From contig JBJXGC010000321.1 of the NCBI GenBank assembly GCA_046154545.1, forward strand, positions 1 to 6,125: a stretch of 6,125 nt of DNA. The letters run 5' to 3'. A model generated the notes under the pieces. The model was given only the letters and a program-made list of their open reading frames with translations, had not been told where the DNA came from and made no database searches. This stretch comes from JBJXGC01 sp046154545. Its GTDB lineage: Bacteria; Chloroflexota; Dehalococcoidia; Tepidiformales; Tepidiformaceae. Made by a program: the position numbers and the translations under genes. The number at the start of each line of letters is the position of its first letter. The first letter of the stretch is position 1. This document shows, one piece after another, positions 5,132-6,125 of this stretch.

Positions 5132-5941
5132 TCAGCTCTTCCGAGGCCCGGCAGTTATCCCGGCACGCAAGCTCTCGGCGGTATGTCCAGACCACATGCT
5201 CGTGACGAGCCAGGTGACGCCGGCTTCTCGCCAGGCCGCCGGGGATACGCGGCTCCCGGTGGCATCGACCACGACCTCGAAGGGCTTTCCCGGCTGCCGC
5301 CCAGAACTGACCCGGTCGCGCAGTTCGCGGACCACCTCGAGTGTCGGTGGACCGGCCGGCTGGAGGACGACGCCATCCCAGGCGAGGGCGCGGGCGATCG
5401 ACCGCTTCGACGGCCAGGCACCGACCACCCAGAGCGGCACGCGAGGGCGCTGCGCCGGGACGGGCAGCTGGGTCATCGAGCCGATCTTGTAGTGCTCACC
5501 GGTGAACGAAAACGGTTCGCCGCGCCAGAGTCCGTCAAGGATGGTGAGCGTCTCGTCCAACAGCCCGGCCCGAGCGCGGACGCCCATCTCTTCACCGACG
5601 TCCCTGAAGCCGGCGTCGTCGCCCGCTGCGCCGATACCTACTGGCAGGACCATGCGCCCGCCGCTGAGGATGTCGAGGGTGGCGACCTCGCGCGCCAATT
5701 TCCATGGACGGCGGCGGGTGACGGCCGCGACCATCGGCCCAACGGTGACGCGGGAGGTGGTGAGGGCCATGGCGGCGAGCGTTACCCAGGGGTCCGAAGC
5801 CGGCATGGCGGGTGTGCCTGGTACCTCAATCGAGAGGCAGTCGGGGATGAAGACGCCGTCCCATCCGGCCATCTCAGCCAAGGCCGCCAGCGGGGGCGCC
5901 GTCGTCACATCGAGGTCGGGTAGGACGAACCCGTACTTCAC
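5132..5941 (-). CDS. LLM-class flavin-dependent oxidoreductase (luciferase-like, FMN or F420)
   Basis: Seen: 269 aa from GTG 5941-5939 to TGA 5134-5132. The family landmarks run in order: MKYGFVLPD at the first barrel strand; LAEMAGWDGVFIPD (21-34); SDPWVTLAAMALTTSRVTVGP (49-69); RRPWKLAREVATLDILSGGR (77-96), the best conserved block; VGIG (101-104); LDETLTILDGLW (128-139); FSFTGEHY (144-151); PRVPLWVVGAWP (166-177). Known: LLM proteins are TIM barrels using FMNH2 (with a separate reductase) or coenzyme F420 for monooxygenation or dehydrogenation. The cofactor cannot be told from sequence. It is a little shorter than the common 280-340 aa, with the C-terminal helices reduced. Its start overlaps the stop of the upstream gene as GTGA and it lacks a strong Shine-Dalgarno, so translation is probably coupled. 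A small imperfect hairpin (GGCCTC/GAGGCC, 5128-5148) spans its stop; terminator function is doubtful. Confidence 0.9.
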   Translation of the reverse strand: MKYGFVLPDLDVTTAPPLAALAEMAGWDGVFIPDCLSIEVPGTPAMPASDPWVTLAAMALTTSRVTVGPMVAAVTRRRPWKLAREVATLDILSGGRMVLPVGIGAAGDDAGFRDVGEEMGVRARAGLLDETLTILDGLWRGEPFSFTGEHYKIGSMTQLPVPAQRPRVPLWVVGAWPSKRSIARALAWDGVVLQPAGPPTLEVVRELRDRVSSGRQPGKPFEVVVDATGSRVSPAAWREAGVTWLVTSMWSGHTAESLRAGITAGPRKS

Positions 5942-6125
5942 CGGTCAGGTCCAGGGGCAGTGGGCTCATCGCCACCGCCGGAGCCGTCCGGCGGATTAGA
6001 GACAAGGAAGCGCTCGTGGTAGAGCGTTGCGACGAACACACCTTCGACGCCGACCCGCTCACAGATGGCGACAAAACCGGCCCACCACCACTTGTCCTCC
6101 TCTTTGTAGTAGGTGCCGAGCGTCG
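5938..6125 (-). CDS. C-terminal fragment of an unrecognised protein, coupled to the LLM gene
   Basis: The frame enters from the right edge (first full codon at 6123-6121) and ends at TGA 5940-5938, giving 61 residues of an incomplete protein. The visible part has a tryptophan-rich segment KEEDKWWWAGFVAICERVGVEGVFVATLYHERF (about 7-39), which looks like a folded helix-strand unit, followed by a low-complexity Gly/Pro/Asp tail (SNPPDGSGGGDEPTAPGPDR) that is probably disordered. I do not recognise the family. Support for coding: third codon positions are mostly G or C, the composition is protein-like, and the stop overlaps the LLM GTG start by GTGA, the classic sign of coupled genes. A second open frame across the same bases gives Ser/Arg/Pro-rich text and was judged a shadow. 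Confidence 0.7.
   Translation of the reverse strand, partial: TLGTYYKEEDKWWWAGFVAICERVGVEGVFVATLYHERFLVSNPPDGSGGGDEPTAPGPDR

Noticed and set aside
5007..5195. Small minus-strand frame covering the 4967-5131 gap
   Set aside because: It overlaps the LLM 3' end in another frame, includes the 10-bp repeat and ends in low-complexity Ser/Arg text; not credible as a gene.
5183..5923. 246-codon plus-strand frame opposite the LLM gene
   Set aside because: Shadow of the LLM gene, with Gly/Arg/Asp-rich composition and no family resemblance.

Overview
The window is GC-rich and densely coding, with no rRNA, tRNA, CRISPR array or recognisable transposase. It encodes small flavin- or metal-dependent redox enzymes: a berberine-bridge-type FAD oxidase, two PNPOx-like FMN split-barrel proteins, two vicinal-oxygen-chelate (VOC) proteins including a type I extradiol dioxygenase, a luciferase-like monooxygenase (LLM), and an SPL-type radical SAM protein. 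GTG and TTG starts are common. Such a collection would fit a free-living, catabolically versatile bacterium, for example Chloroflexota (Dehalococcoidia/SAR202-like lineages) or Actinomycetota. That placement is inference from gene content and composition, not proof.

Layout. Bases 1-772 (minus) hold the N-terminal 257 codons of a covalent-FAD oxidase whose 3' end lies outside the window. A 164-bp divergent intergenic region (773-936) follows. It is rich in candidate control elements: TTCCTA-like repeats in helical phase, a good -10 hexamer and a perfect CRP/FNR-type palindrome TGTGA-N6-TCACA. From it runs a plus-strand cluster: a PNPOx-like protein (937-1398), a larger PNPOx-GAF-winged-helix protein whose start overlaps the previous stop (1395-2753), a small VOC protein (2772-3131) and a radical SAM protein (3197-4092) that is broken by one missing base near 3751.

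The radical SAM gene converges, with one base between, on a minus-strand extradiol dioxygenase (4094-4966) that has a complete active site. A 9-bp perfect hairpin lies at this junction. Upstream of the dioxygenase is a 165-bp gap (4967-5131) with a strong Shine-Dalgarno sequence, candidate -10 elements and a short 10-bp tandem repeat. Two more minus-strand genes follow: an LLM-class flavin-dependent oxidoreductase (5132-5941) and the C-terminal end of an unrecognised gene (5938-6125), joined by a GTGA stop/start overlap.

How the parts may work together (inference): the PNPOx-GAF-winged-helix protein looks like a one-component, ligand- or redox-sensing transcription factor. It may be made in fixed ratio with its small PNPOx partner and may control the divergent promoter region. 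The phased direct repeats there are the kind of site that OmpR/PhoB-type winged helices bind. The FAD oxidase, dioxygenase and LLM oxidoreductase would be the catabolic output, acting on aromatic or other recalcitrant organic compounds. No substrate can be assigned from the sequence.
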